A DNA stretch of 64,000 bases from Arthrobacter sp. V1I9. GTDB taxonomy: Bacteria; Actinomycetota; Actinomycetes; Actinomycetales; Micrococcaceae. The position numbers and the translations under genes were made by a program. The notes under the pieces are model-generated. The model searched no databases, had not been told where the DNA came from, and saw nothing but the letters and a program-made list of their open reading frames with translations. The number at the start of each line of letters is the position of its first letter. Position 1 is the stretch's first letter. Shown in pieces: positions 35,479 to 43,686 of the stretch. The stretch is from contig NZ_JAUSYU010000001.1 in the NCBI RefSeq assembly GCF_030817075.1, positions 3,100,001 through 3,164,000 of the forward strand. Direction: 5' to 3'.

Positions 35479-35985
35479 ATGGTCTCCGCTGAAAATAAAC
35501 ATGACGCCTGGATGGGCCTTGCCCTGGCGGAGGCCCGCCGTGCCCTTGCTACGGAGGACGTACCGATAGGCGCTGTGGTGATAGGGCCCGACGGCGGTGT
35601 GCTGGGTTCGGGACGAAACCAGCGCGAGGAGCTGGGGGACCCCACCGCCCATGCTGAGGTGGTTGCCATCCGCGAGGCTGCGGCCCGGCTGCGCGGGCTG
35701 TCGATGGCCGGCGGCGGCAGCGGGGACGGGTGGCGGCTGGCCGACTGCACGCTGGTGGTGACGCTGGAGCCCTGCGCCATGTGTGCTGGGGCGATTGTCC
35801 TGGCGCGGATTCCCCGGGTTGTTTTTGGGGCCTGGGACGAAAAGGCCGGAGCTGCGGGATCGGTGTTCGACGTGTTGCGGGAGCGGCGGCTTAATCATTG
35901 GGTTGAGGTTTACGCAGGGGTTCGCGAAGACGAATGCGGCGGGTTATTGCGTGACTTCTTTGTGGGGCACCGCACGCGGTTGTAG
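35479..35985 (+). CDS. tadA: tRNA-specific adenosine deaminase
   Basis: 168 aa. Zinc deaminase motifs HAEVVAIREAA (His and catalytic Glu) and TLEPCAMCAGAIVLARI (two Cys). N-terminal EDVPIGAVVIGPDGGVLGSGRN is typical of TadA. It converts A34 to inosine in tRNA-Arg(ACG), and a tRNA-Arg with ACG anticodon is present in this window. Divergent from PAP2. Confidence 0.93.
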   Translation: MVSAENKHDAWMGLALAEARRALATEDVPIGAVVIGPDGGVLGSGRNQREELGDPTAHAEVVAIREAAARLRGLSMAGGGSGDGWRLADCTLVVTLEPCAMCAGAIVLARIPRVVFGAWDEKAGAAGSVFDVLRERRLNHWVEVYAGVREDECGGLLRDFFVGHRTRL

Positions 35986-36018
35986 CCGCTTTCGCCTGCT
36001 TGTGCCCCGGCCTGGCGT

Positions 36019-37083
36019 TTAGCCGCCGAGAATATCCAACACGTTCGCGGCCGTCTTGTCCCAGCCGGGCAACCGGTCCTTCGTGTCCAGCGCCGTGGCG
36101 CGCCAAGTCTCCCTGGTTTCACTGTCCAGCAGCCAGCGCCGTAGGACTTGGGCCAGCACGGCGGGGTTTCCCGGATCATCAGTTCCCGGAAATTGCACGG
36201 CCGCGCCGGGGAAGCGGATACTTCCGCCCTCTCCCGGGGCAGCAAAGGTGAGGGCTTCCACAGCACCTGTTCCTGCGCGGACAACTGCCGGGAGGCCGTG
36301 CGCCAGCGATTCCGTGACCACCATGCCGAAAGCCTCCGCGCGGGAAACCAGGACGCTCAGGTTTGCACGGTTCCACTCGCTTTCGAGCGCCTGGCCTTTC
36401 AGCTCTCCGGCCAGCCCTACCCGGTTTTCCAGCCCGTTCGCCGCAACCGCGGCCTGCACCAGGCGCGCATACCCAGGGTCGGCGGTGTCCGATCCAACCA
36501 GCGCTGCCGTCCACTCGAGGTCCTTGATCTTCGCCAGGGCTTCAACGGTCAGCAACTGGTCCTTGTTGGGCAGGAGCGCGGCCACGGTGAGGATGTGCGG
36601 CGGGACGGAGCCGTCAGCAACGGGCGCGGGGTCGGTCCCGGGAAGTGCGACGCGCAATCCCCGTAAACCGTGGCGTCTTTCCAGGACACCGGCCGCCCAA
36701 CTGCTGGTGCAGACTATTCCCGATGCCGATCGTAAGGCCCGTGCCTCCCACCCGTGATGCGCGGGCGCCGGCATGTGCACCAGCACCCAGGTCTCCCGCC
36801 GGGCTTTGGCGGCGAACTCCAATTCGTCGGGGGCTCCCATGGCGATAAGTCCGTCGACTACCGTCACGACGGACTTGATCGGGGCTTCAGGTGCCCAAGC
36901 GCCCAGCAAGCTGCCCAGCCGCCGTCGTTCTTTCGCAGTGGAGTCCGGCCAGGAACCCTCGACCGCCAGCACCTCCACCTCGACACCCAAGGTTTTCAGA
37001 CCTTGGACCAGGCGGGCATTGTAAACATTGCCCCCGGAGTTGTGGCGGATGTTGGCTGGTACGAGGAGCCGGAGGGGGCGCAT
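36019..37083 (-). CDS. glycosyltransferase, GT4-like
   Basis: 354 aa from ATG 37083 (MRPLRLLVPANIRHNSGG); the longer open frame overlaps the upstream gene out of frame. Rossmann-type GT-B fold: N-terminal NSGGNVYNARLVQGLKTLG with the usual Gly-rich acceptor loop; C-terminal SRAEAFGMVVTESLAHGLPA with the EX7E motif of retaining GT4 enzymes. It is encoded 5 bp after the PTPS-like gene, third in an operon with an MDR dehydrogenase. The acceptor may be a pterin-like or other small molecule made by the partners; this is inference. Confidence 0.88.
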   Translation of the reverse strand: MRPLRLLVPANIRHNSGGNVYNARLVQGLKTLGVEVEVLAVEGSWPDSTAKERRRLGSLLGAWAPEAPIKSVVTVVDGLIAMGAPDELEFAAKARRETWVLVHMPAPAHHGWEARALRSASGIVCTSSWAAGVLERRHGLRGLRVALPGTDPAPVADGSVPPHILTVAALLPNKDQLLTVEALAKIKDLEWTAALVGSDTADPGYARLVQAAVAANGLENRVGLAGELKGQALESEWNRANLSVLVSRAEAFGMVVTESLAHGLPAVVRAGTGAVEALTFAAPGEGGSIRFPGAAVQFPGTDDPGNPAVLAQVLRRWLLDSETRETWRATALDTKDRLPGWDKTAANVLDILGG

Positions 37084-37088
37084 TGGGA

Positions 37089-37484
37089 TCAGGCGGTGAG
37101 GTCCAGCGAGTAGGTGGCCCAGGCGTCGGGGTTCTCGCGCAAGGTGACGTCGATCCCGGCAAGCTGGCCGCCGTCGTCGTCCTTCTTCAGCTTTTCCCAC
37201 ACTGACCGGGCAATGTACTCCGCCAGCGCCTCGGTGGTGGTGAGCTTGCCTTCGAAATCCGGGTGCTCGTCCAGGTTGCGGTAATTGAGGCCAGCCAGCA
37301 CCTCCTCGATGATGGTTCCCGCGGCGCCGATGTCCAGCACTATGGCGTCATTGTTGAGCGTCCGACGGCGAAAGGTCACCTCAGCGACAAACGTTGCCCC
37401 GTGCAGGGCCTGGGCGGGGCCGAAGGCCTCCCGCGGGAGGCTGTGGGCGATCATAAAGTGGCGGCGGACGGTCAGGCTGAACAT
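37089..37484 (-). CDS. 6-pyruvoyl-tetrahydropterin synthase/QueD-like protein, divergent
   Basis: 131 aa from ATG 37484 with AGAGGTAG upstream. T-fold family signatures are present (LTVRRHFMIAHSLP at the start, LDIGAAGTIIEEVLAGLNYR, LTTTEALAEYIARSVWEKLK). By eye, the canonical C...HGH segment reads FGPAQALHGATF: the catalytic Cys and the third zinc His are replaced, and LDH reads LDEH. It may therefore have lost or changed catalysis. It sits in an operon 2 bp after the MDR dehydrogenase and 5 bp before a glycosyltransferase. Confidence 0.85.
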   Translation of the reverse strand: MFSLTVRRHFMIAHSLPREAFGPAQALHGATFVAEVTFRRRTLNNDAIVLDIGAAGTIIEEVLAGLNYRNLDEHPDFEGKLTTTEALAEYIARSVWEKLKKDDDGGQLAGIDVTLRENPDAWATYSLDLTA

Positions 37485-37486
37485 GG

Positions 37487-38518
37487 CTACCTCTGGTCTT
37501 CGCGGGTTGGGTCCTGGAGATTTCGGTCTTGGGGGTATTCGATGACGTGGCATAACGCATCCAGGGAGCCGTTAGCCAGTCCCTGGACCGTTTCGGGCAG
37601 CTCCGAGAACGGTGACGCTCCGGTGATGAAGGCATCGAACACCGGATCCGTCAGGAGTGAGACTGCCAGGTCCAGGCGGTCGGCGTTGGTCCTGCGGTGG
37701 CGCCGGGCCCGTGCTACTACCCCTACCTGGCTTGCCCTGATGGACAGCCGGCGCGCGTGGAAGTCCTCTCCCAGTGGGAGCGTAACCTCCCTGTTGGCAT
37801 ACCAGGACATCTCAATGACGTCGCCCTCATCGCCCGCCAACTGGAGGCTGCGCTCAAGCCCCTCCTGGGACGCGGAGCAGTGAAACACAACGTCGCAGTC
37901 CTCAAGGGCGTCATCCGGGTGGGCAAATTCGACTCCCAGCGTGGCTGCCAACTGTCGCCGGCCGGGATCCAGGTCTACGAGCTGGAGCCGCTGCAGGGGA
38001 AAGGTCCTCAACAGGGTGGCGACCATGCCGCCCACCAGGCCGGCACCCACCACCGCCACCCGGTCCCCCAGCCTCGGCCCGGCCTCCCACAGGGCATTGA
38101 TAGCTGTTTCCACAGTTCCGGTCAGCACCGCACGGCGGGAGGGAACGCCGTCGGGGATTTTGGTGAGGGCATCAAGGGGAACAACGTACCGGTCCTGGTG
38201 CGGGTTCAGGCAGAACACCCGCTGGCCTATCCACCCGGCCGGCCCAGCTTCGACAACCCCGACGGACAGGTAGCCGAACTTCACGGGCCCCGGAAACTGG
38301 CCTTCCTGATGCGGAGCGGCCATTTCCTTGGCCACGCGGGGCGGGACCGAGCCATGGTGGACCACCATCTCGGTGCCCTTGCTGATGCCGGAGTAAAGGG
38401 CGCGGACAAGCGCTTGGCCGGGGCCTGGCGCGGGCAGCTCCTCCGGCCGGAGCTCACCGTGCTCCTTGGCTGTAGTCCAATAGGCGGTCGCGTGGATCGG
38501 CGGACGTGAAGTAGTCAT
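37487..38518 (-). CDS. MDR-family dehydrogenase (BchC/zinc-alcohol-dehydrogenase-like)
   Basis: 343 aa. N-terminal GroES-like part with LYSGISKGTEMVVHHG, a motif also found in BchC-type dehydrogenases, and no Cys-X2-Cys zinc cluster. Rossmann part: VAVVGAGLVGGMVATLLRTF, followed by VDLDPGRRQLAATLG. C-terminal FDAFITGASPFSELPETVQG. It is the first gene of a three-gene operon; the PTPS-like gene starts 2 bp after its stop. Substrate unknown. Confidence 0.87.
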   Translation of the reverse strand: MTTSRPPIHATAYWTTAKEHGELRPEELPAPGPGQALVRALYSGISKGTEMVVHHGSVPPRVAKEMAAPHQEGQFPGPVKFGYLSVGVVEAGPAGWIGQRVFCLNPHQDRYVVPLDALTKIPDGVPSRRAVLTGTVETAINALWEAGPRLGDRVAVVGAGLVGGMVATLLRTFPLQRLQLVDLDPGRRQLAATLGVEFAHPDDALEDCDVVFHCSASQEGLERSLQLAGDEGDVIEMSWYANREVTLPLGEDFHARRLSIRASQVGVVARARRHRRTNADRLDLAVSLLTDPVFDAFITGASPFSELPETVQGLANGSLDALCHVIEYPQDRNLQDPTREDQR

Positions 38519-38726
38519 CTTGCTGATGAATCTAGCGGGCTGCGTGCGCTGGGGAAAGTTTCGACGGCGCTTATGCCCGGGTTGCGTGACCCAGCGACAG
38601 CAGTCTCAACCGCTTCCTCCGCCTGCACCGCGGCCACATTCGTTCCCACAAAACCGACATCGCCGGGGGCCTGAGAGCTGGCCCGTTTTGGGAATGGACG
38701 CCATACTCCGGTACCCTAGTCAGGTT

Positions 38727-38813
38727 GGTGACGTGTCCGAGCGGCCGAAGGTGCAACACTCGAAATGTTGTTTGGTGTAAAAGCCAACGTGGGTTCAAAT
38801 CCCACCGTCACCG
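38727..38813 (+). tRNA. tRNA-Ser (anticodon CGA)
   Basis: GGTGACG/CGTCACC acceptor stem, discriminator G, anticodon stem CAACA/TGTTG with loop CTCGAAA (CGA), a long variable arm and T-loop GTTCAAATC. 87 nt. Confidence 0.97.
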
Positions 38814-38820
38814 CCAGTGA

Positions 38821-38868
38821 GAAAGGCCCTGCTTTCCTTTGTAACAAAGGGAAGCAGGGCCTTTCGCT
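38821..38868 (+). terminator. terminator after tRNA-Ser(CGA)
   Basis: Hairpin GAAAGGCCCTGCTT...AAGCAGGGCCTTTC with inner pairing CCTTTG/AAAGG, shortly after the tRNA. It marks the edge between core sequence and the degraded region that follows. Confidence 0.8.
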
Positions 38869-38950
38869 TTACCTTGAGGGCACGAGCGGTAACGCAGCGG
38901 CCACAGATTGCCGGTGCTCTCCGCCGGCATCAGCGAGGAGCAAATCGTAG

Positions 38951-39105
38951 TTTGCAATCGACTTGCTCGAAGCGGTCTTGAGATTCACCGCCAGCGACGG
39001 CAATCGATGGCTGGGAAAACTCACGCCCATCGAATATGAAACAATAAACCGGACCGCGCTCACAGCGGCCTAAGACCCCGAGTCAACAAAAGCCGGGGCA
39101 GTCCC
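38951..39105 (+). mobile_element. IS3-family remnant: 3' end of transposase plus terminal repeat
   Basis: The frame ending at TAA 39071-39073 reads ...NRWLGKLTPIEYETINRTA..., matching the C-terminal HSxLGxLTPIEYE signature of IS3 OrfB transposases. It is followed at about 39080-39105 by AGTCAACAAAAGCCGGGGCA, which resembles an IS3 terminal inverted repeat. No other part of the element is left, so it is a scar. Confidence 0.7.
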
Positions 39106-39312
39106 AATGAGATCAGGCGCGCATCTGGTTGACGCAGCTGCCAACGGCTACACGTTGAGTGCACCGGGCTCAGAAACGGTCAGCAGCGGAACAGAGTCGA
39201 TTGAGGCTTGCGCGATAGTTTCCCCATGGAATTATCACCGCCCACTCACAGGAGATGGCAGTGCACCAGACTGCCGCATGTGCAGCTAGATGGCGTCCGT
39301 AGGATTGGCGCC

Positions 39313-39619
39313 ATGAATAATGAGCGACAGAGCTTTGAATCTATCCGAGAGGACATCATCGCCGTGGTTGCAGATCTCCGCGCTGTCGCCCGGACAGAGC
39401 ACGACGAGCGGCGGACCCATACTGCCGACTGGTTGGGCGGGCTGTTCGCCGACGTCATAGATGCGAACAGTCTTCGAGAGGCGGCCGCAGAGGCTCTCAC
39501 CTTGTACGGCGGGGCGGGGTCCTTTTGCGGACGTTGGAAGCGCCGATTCGGCCCGCGTTGTAGACAAGCTGGCCGACACTCTGGAGCGAGGGCGTTCCTG
39601 GTCCCCGACAAAGTTTTGA
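39313..39619 (+). pseudogene. frameshifted small hypothetical gene (possibly DUF6966-like)
   Basis: From ATG 39313 the frame reads sensibly (ESIREDIIAVVADLRAVART, SLREAAAEALTLYGGAGSF). At a CCTTTT run near 39520-39525 the coding signal moves to another frame (ADVGSADSARVVDKLADTLE, RGRSWSPTKF, stop at 39617). One extra T explains the shift. The GGAGSF stretch reminds me of the DUF6966 family; that name is a guess. Could be a sequencing error rather than true decay. Confidence 0.6.
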
Positions 39620-39639
39620 GAGGCTGACGCAACATAAGA

Positions 39640-39780
39640 GTGGACATCCGGGACTTCGTTGGACCAGTCACGCTCCAGCCGGCCGCAGGACCTGTCCTGG
39701 TTGGTCTGCTGGCAGGATTCCTGTCTGATTACTTCCAGCCCGTGCAGCGCTTCAGCACTGCGCGCTCAGCAGTCCGCTAG
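39640..39780 (+). CDS. doubtful small ORF, 46 aa
   Basis: GTG 39640 opens a short frame with one hydrophobic stretch (PAAGPVLVGLLAGFLSDYF) ending at TAG. The RBS is poor. It may be the truncated start of a membrane-anchored protein or chance; weak support. Confidence 0.2.
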   Translation: MDIRDFVGPVTLQPAAGPVLVGLLAGFLSDYFQPVQRFSTARSAVR

Positions 39781-39868
39781 GTTTGGGGTCGGGGGCTTGG
39801 ACAATGGCTCAACTGGGCCCCTCCAGCGGCCTCAGGGCGACTGTCTGGTGATCTGAATAGGGGATTCA

Positions 39869-40285
39869 ATGACGATTTCGAATGTCGGCTCGGGCAAGAC
39901 TGCCAAGAGACCGACGCTGAAGTGGTATTGGAGCTTGCTCGGATTCGGACTTCTGGGTTATGGCGCTTTCGTTCTGTTGCTTCCGGTGTGGGACTCGATT
40001 GGTGTTGAGAGCATTCGTTGCGAGATAACGGCGGCGAAACCGAATACGAGTTCTGGCGGTTCACGGGGTTCGGCATCGACTGTGGGGGTTCTGGTTGAGA
40101 CGTCAAACTGAGGCAGCAACTACGTCTCTCCGGGAGTGACTTTCGATAATCAAGACCAGGTTGCTGCGTCCTTCAAAGCCGGGACTGAATACGAGTTCGA
40201 CATTGATAGGTTCTCACGAGTGGTGACCAAAGACATCAGGCAAGAGCTTCCATCAGTACAGGGCTATCGCTTAATCAGCCGATGA
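39869..40285 (+). pseudogene. small membrane/secreted hypothetical gene interrupted by TGA
   Basis: ATG 39869 has AGGGG upstream. The protein has a basic N-terminus, one membrane segment (LLGFGLLGYGAFVLLLPVW), then GVESIRCEITAAKPNTSSGG. An in-frame TGA at about 40109 stops it, but the same frame continues convincingly (SNYVSPGVTFDNQDQVAASF, KAGTEYEFDIDRFSRVVTKD) to TGA 40283. The interrupting codon may have been TGC. This family of short exported proteins is common in Arthrobacter accessory regions; function unknown. Confidence 0.65.
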
Positions 40286-40470
40286 TCACTGAGACCGGAG
40301 TGCGCCGCAACATGAGACGCAGGGTCCACATGCTGGTCAATCAGGATGTCGCGTAGATCCACGATGCCCCTCCGGCTCGCGCAGGCAGGCACACTGCTGC
40401 GGTAACCGCAACCGCCGTCTTGTCGATGCGCTCTACGGTCAAGCCTTCACCGCCCTAAACGCTTCCCCTG

Positions 40471-40720
40471 GCGCCCGGAAGTACCACAAGGGCGTCGGGG
40501 ACTGGCTGTTCGCCCGACCGCTGGAACGGCACCTGGCCGTGCAGGTGATCGCGATCGACCCCTCCGCGGCGTTCAGGAAGGCGTTGCGGATGCTCCCAGC
40601 AGGTCAAGGGCCGCCGCGGCCGGGCCCATCGACAAGGCCTGGGCCCACCGCATGCTCCAGCTGGGCGGCGGTGACAACCTCAGCTGCCGCGTGTCATCGA
40701 GGATCGAAGCGCTGTCCTTC
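40471..40720 (+). mobile_element. ISL3-family transposase remnant
   Basis: One frame reads GDWLFARPLERHLAVQVIAI then DPSAAFRKALRMLP, the DDE region of ISL3 transposases. After about 40595 a different frame reads GPIDKAWAHRMLQLGGGDNL, also ISL3-like, with the intervening ~40 residues missing. A deletion and frameshift have inactivated it. It overlaps the 3' end of the DUF805 gene on the other strand. Confidence 0.7.
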
Positions 40721-41254
40721 GGCCTTGGACGGCATCAACGCCAAAATGAAAACAACCAGACCGCCAACAAAGGGAACAAGCCCAAGGAACGCAAAGGGAC
40801 CTGCCAGGTTTGCATCATGCAGACGCCGCCAGAGCAGCGACAGCTGAGGCACCAAGAGCGCCAAACCCAGAACAACGACAAGAATGAGACCAACCACCAT
40901 CAGACCGCCAGTAGGCGCGTTCACAACCCCAGGAGCGCCCTCATAGAACACTTCCTGCCCCGTGGCCGGATCGAAACCCATTGACTGCACAATAGGGTTC
41001 TGCTGAGCCCAGACAGTGCTGGCCACGATCCCCACCGTCATGGCGATGTACGGCACCACCATCACCAGGAAAACAAAAAGCTGACTCCACCAGAACTCAC
41101 TCCGCGAGGCGCGACCCGCGAACTTCGCATACTTTGCAAAGAACCGCTTCACCGACGGACCAAACGACGCACCATAAAGAGGCGCACCCAGCCCACCTGA
41201 ATTTGAAACCTCCGCAACGCCTCCACCTACACCATCAACAGTCCTCAAATCCAT
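40694..41254 (-). CDS. DUF805 domain membrane protein
   Basis: 186 aa, apparently complete, with GAAGGAGAT upstream of ATG 41254. DUF805 signatures: FAKYAKFAGRASRSEFWWSQ, then three to four membrane segments and LSLLWRRLHDANLAGPFAFL. The N-terminal ~30 residues (VDGVGGGVAEVSNSGGLGAP) are Gly-rich. It is the last gene in the row downstream of the Rhs toxin, so it may belong to the immunity array or be a bystander. Confidence 0.85.
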   Translation of the reverse strand: MDLRTVDGVGGGVAEVSNSGGLGAPLYGASFGPSVKRFFAKYAKFAGRASRSEFWWSQLFVFLVMVVPYIAMTVGIVASTVWAQQNPIVQSMGFDPATGQEVFYEGAPGVVNAPTGGLMVVGLILVVVLGLALLVPQLSLLWRRLHDANLAGPFAFLGLVPFVGGLVVFILALMPSKAEGQRFDPR

Positions 41255-41269
41255 CTATCTTCATCTCCT

Positions 41270-41682
41270 TCCACGAAACCATTTAATTGACAAACAAAAA
41301 TTTCCCAGACAACATTCGTCTCCGTCACAACAAGCCAATCGAGAGATTGATATCACTATCCTGAAACTCGCCAGCCGGGAAAAAGCCCGTCCAACCAGAA
41401 TTGATTGCGCGATTACCCACTGGGCCGCGGCGCTGTCTACCACAATGGTAGTTCGGAGGACATACGTCCCTACACGCGACCCTTTCCACATGTGATACGC
41501 ATCAGCTTTCCTCCCTGTCCCCAGATGCCAGAAGAACTACCAGACAAGGAAGCATCGCGATCTGCATCGGAAGCCCATTCCCGCTCCGGTTAAACATCCC
41601 CGTCATAGCCCACGGAACACTTAAGAAAACGAAAACAGCGAGCCCGACGCAGGCTACCAATGCAGCCACAGAAAGGGAACTC
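41270..41682 (-). pseudogene. decayed copy of the 43228-43686 membrane protein gene
   Basis: The minus-strand frame from about 41680 reads VACVGLAVFVFLSVP, FNRSGNGLPMQIAMLPCLVV, then stops at about 41502. A second frame (41261-41491) begins MWKGSRVGTYVL. These match, in order, VCVGIAVFVFMSVP, FNRSGTGIPMPVAMLPALIM and MGKGSRIAYYIL of the intact gene. A frameshift and a lost 3' end make it non-functional. It is directly preceded (on its strand) by a fragment of Rhs core. Confidence 0.75.
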
Positions 41683-41763
41683 ACGTCGCAGTGCTCACCC
41701 GCCTCAGCTGGTCCGCCACCGAGTCCACCAAACCCGTGGCCGTGTACGTGCGGGTGGTGCCTC
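41683..41763 (-). pseudogene. Rhs core fragment (displaced)
   Basis: The minus-strand translation GTTRTYTATGLVDSVADQLR (continuing RVSTAT) matches residues of the intact Rhs protein, VTTRTYTATDLVDSVTDPLG (RVTTAT), encoded near 47400-47480. Only about 27 codons remain. It marks an old recombination joint in the array. Confidence 0.75.
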
Positions 41764-42007
41764 AACTGCCCCACTCGCACTACCGCGGCTCAGAGACTCA
41801 GTGGTAGTTTGTCGCCACGATCAAGAAACTTCGATCACGAAGCACATCCGACCATCACTTCACCAACCGATAGTCTCGCACTAAATAGCCCTGCCTCAAG
41901 ACGTCCTCCATACCAGTCGTGAAAACCAACCAGTATCAAATTCATATTCACGTCCGGCCTCAAAAGAAGCAGCAATCTCTTCTCGGTTATCGGGAAGATG
42001 TGTGGTC

Positions 42008-42799
42008 CTACCCGAACTTCAGATCCAGGACCGCATCCCCAACGGCCCACTGAAGTCCTGGGTCCGGCCCCCGATAGTGGAAAAACCCCAGTAAGGCAAT
42101 CCTCGCGACTTCAAGGTCGACCACAACACCGCTGGGGGCAAATGCAGGACCCGAAGGAATGTGAATCTCAGACTCTTTTTCTCCTCCCAATAAACCCAAT
42201 ACCCGCCACTCGCTTTCCTCCTGAAAATTAGCGGTGCAATGCACGATGAAACCCGTCACCGGACTTCCCACGGCCTCGAAAAGCCCACCGTTACGCTCTA
42301 CAAAAAACCGACCCGACGTGGCGCTGTCCCAAGACGAAAGCGCCGCGATAGAAGTGGCCCTCGCCCGCTCCGTAGGCGGAACCACAACGCCATTGACAAC
42401 CCAAACGTCAGGGACAACTTTCCGCTTGCTATCACGTATTCCTAAGCGAATGACATTACCGACCATCACACCAATTGCGCTCGCGGGAACCAACACCGGC
42501 CAGAGCTTAGACCACGGCACGGGTGATTGAGAAAGAAGGAAGCCTTCCGCTACGACAACGAGCACCAGAACGATCGTCACCCAACTTTCGCGGAGGAAAC
42601 CCCGAATTAGACCTCCACCAAGAATGCCGGCAGCAAGTAGCATCCCGATCTCCACACCATTGGAGCCCCCGGTTAATGAGAAAGTGGATAAATATATACC
42701 TACCGCAAAAGCTAGTGCGATTGCCCAAATGGACCAAGCGGCTCGGAAGAAACGAAAAACCGACGAAGAATCCAGCATATCTGTCAAAACCTCAATCAC
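42008..42799 (-). CDS. putative immunity protein, paralogue of 44303-45058
   Basis: 263 aa; starts GTG 42799, ATG eight codons in is an alternative. Four to five membrane segments in the first half (WSIWAIALAFAVGIYLSTF, WVTIVLVLVVVAEGFLL), then a soluble C-terminal domain (GRFFVERNGGLFEAVGSPVT; EWRVLGL; WAVGDA). This domain aligns by eye with that of the 44303 protein (GRLTVRRGSARFEVAGDP; SWAVLA; ETGSDA), including a central FF. It begins directly after the displaced Rhs tip, the position of an immunity gene relative to its toxin. Function inferred from position and paralogy. Confidence 0.7.
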   Translation of the reverse strand: MIEVLTDMLDSSSVFRFFRAAWSIWAIALAFAVGIYLSTFSLTGGSNGVEIGMLLAAGILGGGLIRGFLRESWVTIVLVLVVVAEGFLLSQSPVPWSKLWPVLVPASAIGVMVGNVIRLGIRDSKRKVVPDVWVVNGVVVPPTERARATSIAALSSWDSATSGRFFVERNGGLFEAVGSPVTGFIVHCTANFQEESEWRVLGLLGGEKESEIHIPSGPAFAPSGVVVDLEVARIALLGFFHYRGPDPGLQWAVGDAVLDLKFG

Positions 42800-42821
42800 C
42801 CGTAACTAATAATCTCATTCG

Positions 42822-43175
42822 CAGGCCTTCAGTTCGCCATTGGCGAGAGGGCTGAGCCCTGTGGGGTCCCTGCTGTTCAGGTTGTTGCCGACATAGACTG
42901 ACGGGTTCCCACCCCGCGCCGAGGACGGGAGCCGAAGGATCAAGCCGAGAGGAAAAAACGGCTGGCCGGGTCGTCTGTCCGGGAACCGAGCCACTCAAAG
43001 CACGCGATAACCACGTCGCCGATATCGGTCAGCGTAATCCCTGCAGTCAACACACCCGCAAGACCAGCCACGGCACCCGCAATCGCAACGCTTCCAGGCG
43101 CCGGATCGGGAACAGCCGACGCAGTCGGGCGGGCGGGACTACCCAAGGCTCCCCGGTTGAAGGGTTCTTCCACTC
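42822..43175 (-). pseudogene. orphan Rhs tip (3' end of an Rhs core without toxin domain)
   Basis: About 290 bp match the intact rhs gene at 45953-46240. Minus-strand frames read AVAGLAVLTAG-like GAVAGLAGVLTAGITLTDIG, then WLGSRTDDPASRFFLSA, DPSAPVLGAGW and DPTGLSPLANGELKACE, matching AVAGLAGVLPAGITLTGNGG, ARAYDPASRGFLST, DPLAPVLGAGW and DPTGLRPLTDDELKAYD of the intact protein. Frameshifts break it, and a stop follows where the variable toxin tip would start. Confidence 0.85.
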
Positions 43176-43227
43176 ACGGCCTTTCATAATCAACTGTGGC
43201 TTCCGCTTAATCGTGCCCAACTGTAGC

Positions 43228-43686
43228 TCAGTCCCTTTGGTGGAAAAACAACCGCGCATAATCAGCCAGCAAAAAAACCGCCAGCCTCCAGAATGGATCT
43301 GGCAAACGTCCATTGTCCAACCACGCACCTAAGATCATCACCGGAGCGAGAATATAATACGCGATTCGTGACCCTTTTCCCATGTGATGCGAATCCGGAT
43401 TGGCTCCTGAACGCCACAGCAGAAATAGCATAATCAGCGCGGGAAGCATCGCAACCGGCATGGGAATGCCGGTCCCACTCCGATTAAACTTCCCATCGTA
43501 AGCCATTCGAGTATCAATCGGAACGCTCATGAAGACGAAGACTGCTATTCCCACACAAACCAAAAATGCAAAAACACACAGATGCGTCTTCAGCCTCACC
43601 GCGCGCTTACCCAGGCGCAGGTCTTCCTCAGTCAGACCTCCGGGACCTTCTGCTTTGGAATCAGGATGCCTATTTTCGTCTACCAT
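43228..43686 (-). CDS. small membrane protein in Rhs array (possible immunity protein)
   Basis: 152 aa from ATG 43686; weak RBS (GGGGAC). Cytoplasmic charged N-terminus, then membrane segments LCVFAFLVCVGIAVFVFMSV, PMPVAMLPALIMLFLLW and YYILAPVMILGAWL, with a conserved FNRSGTGIP loop. A decayed copy lies at 41270-41682. It lies between the 53-aa gene and the orphan Rhs tip. No family recognised; role in immunity is inferred from context. Confidence 0.65.
   Translation of the reverse strand: MVDENRHPDSKAEGPGGLTEEDLRLGKRAVRLKTHLCVFAFLVCVGIAVFVFMSVPIDTRMAYDGKFNRSGTGIPMPVAMLPALIMLFLLWRSGANPDSHHMGKGSRIAYYILAPVMILGAWLDNGRLPDPFWRLAVFLLADYARLFFHQRD

Noticed and set aside
38727..38813. tRNA-Ser(CGA) as an attachment site of an integrated island
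   Set aside because: No direct repeat of the tRNA 3' end and no integrase gene were found downstream in the window.
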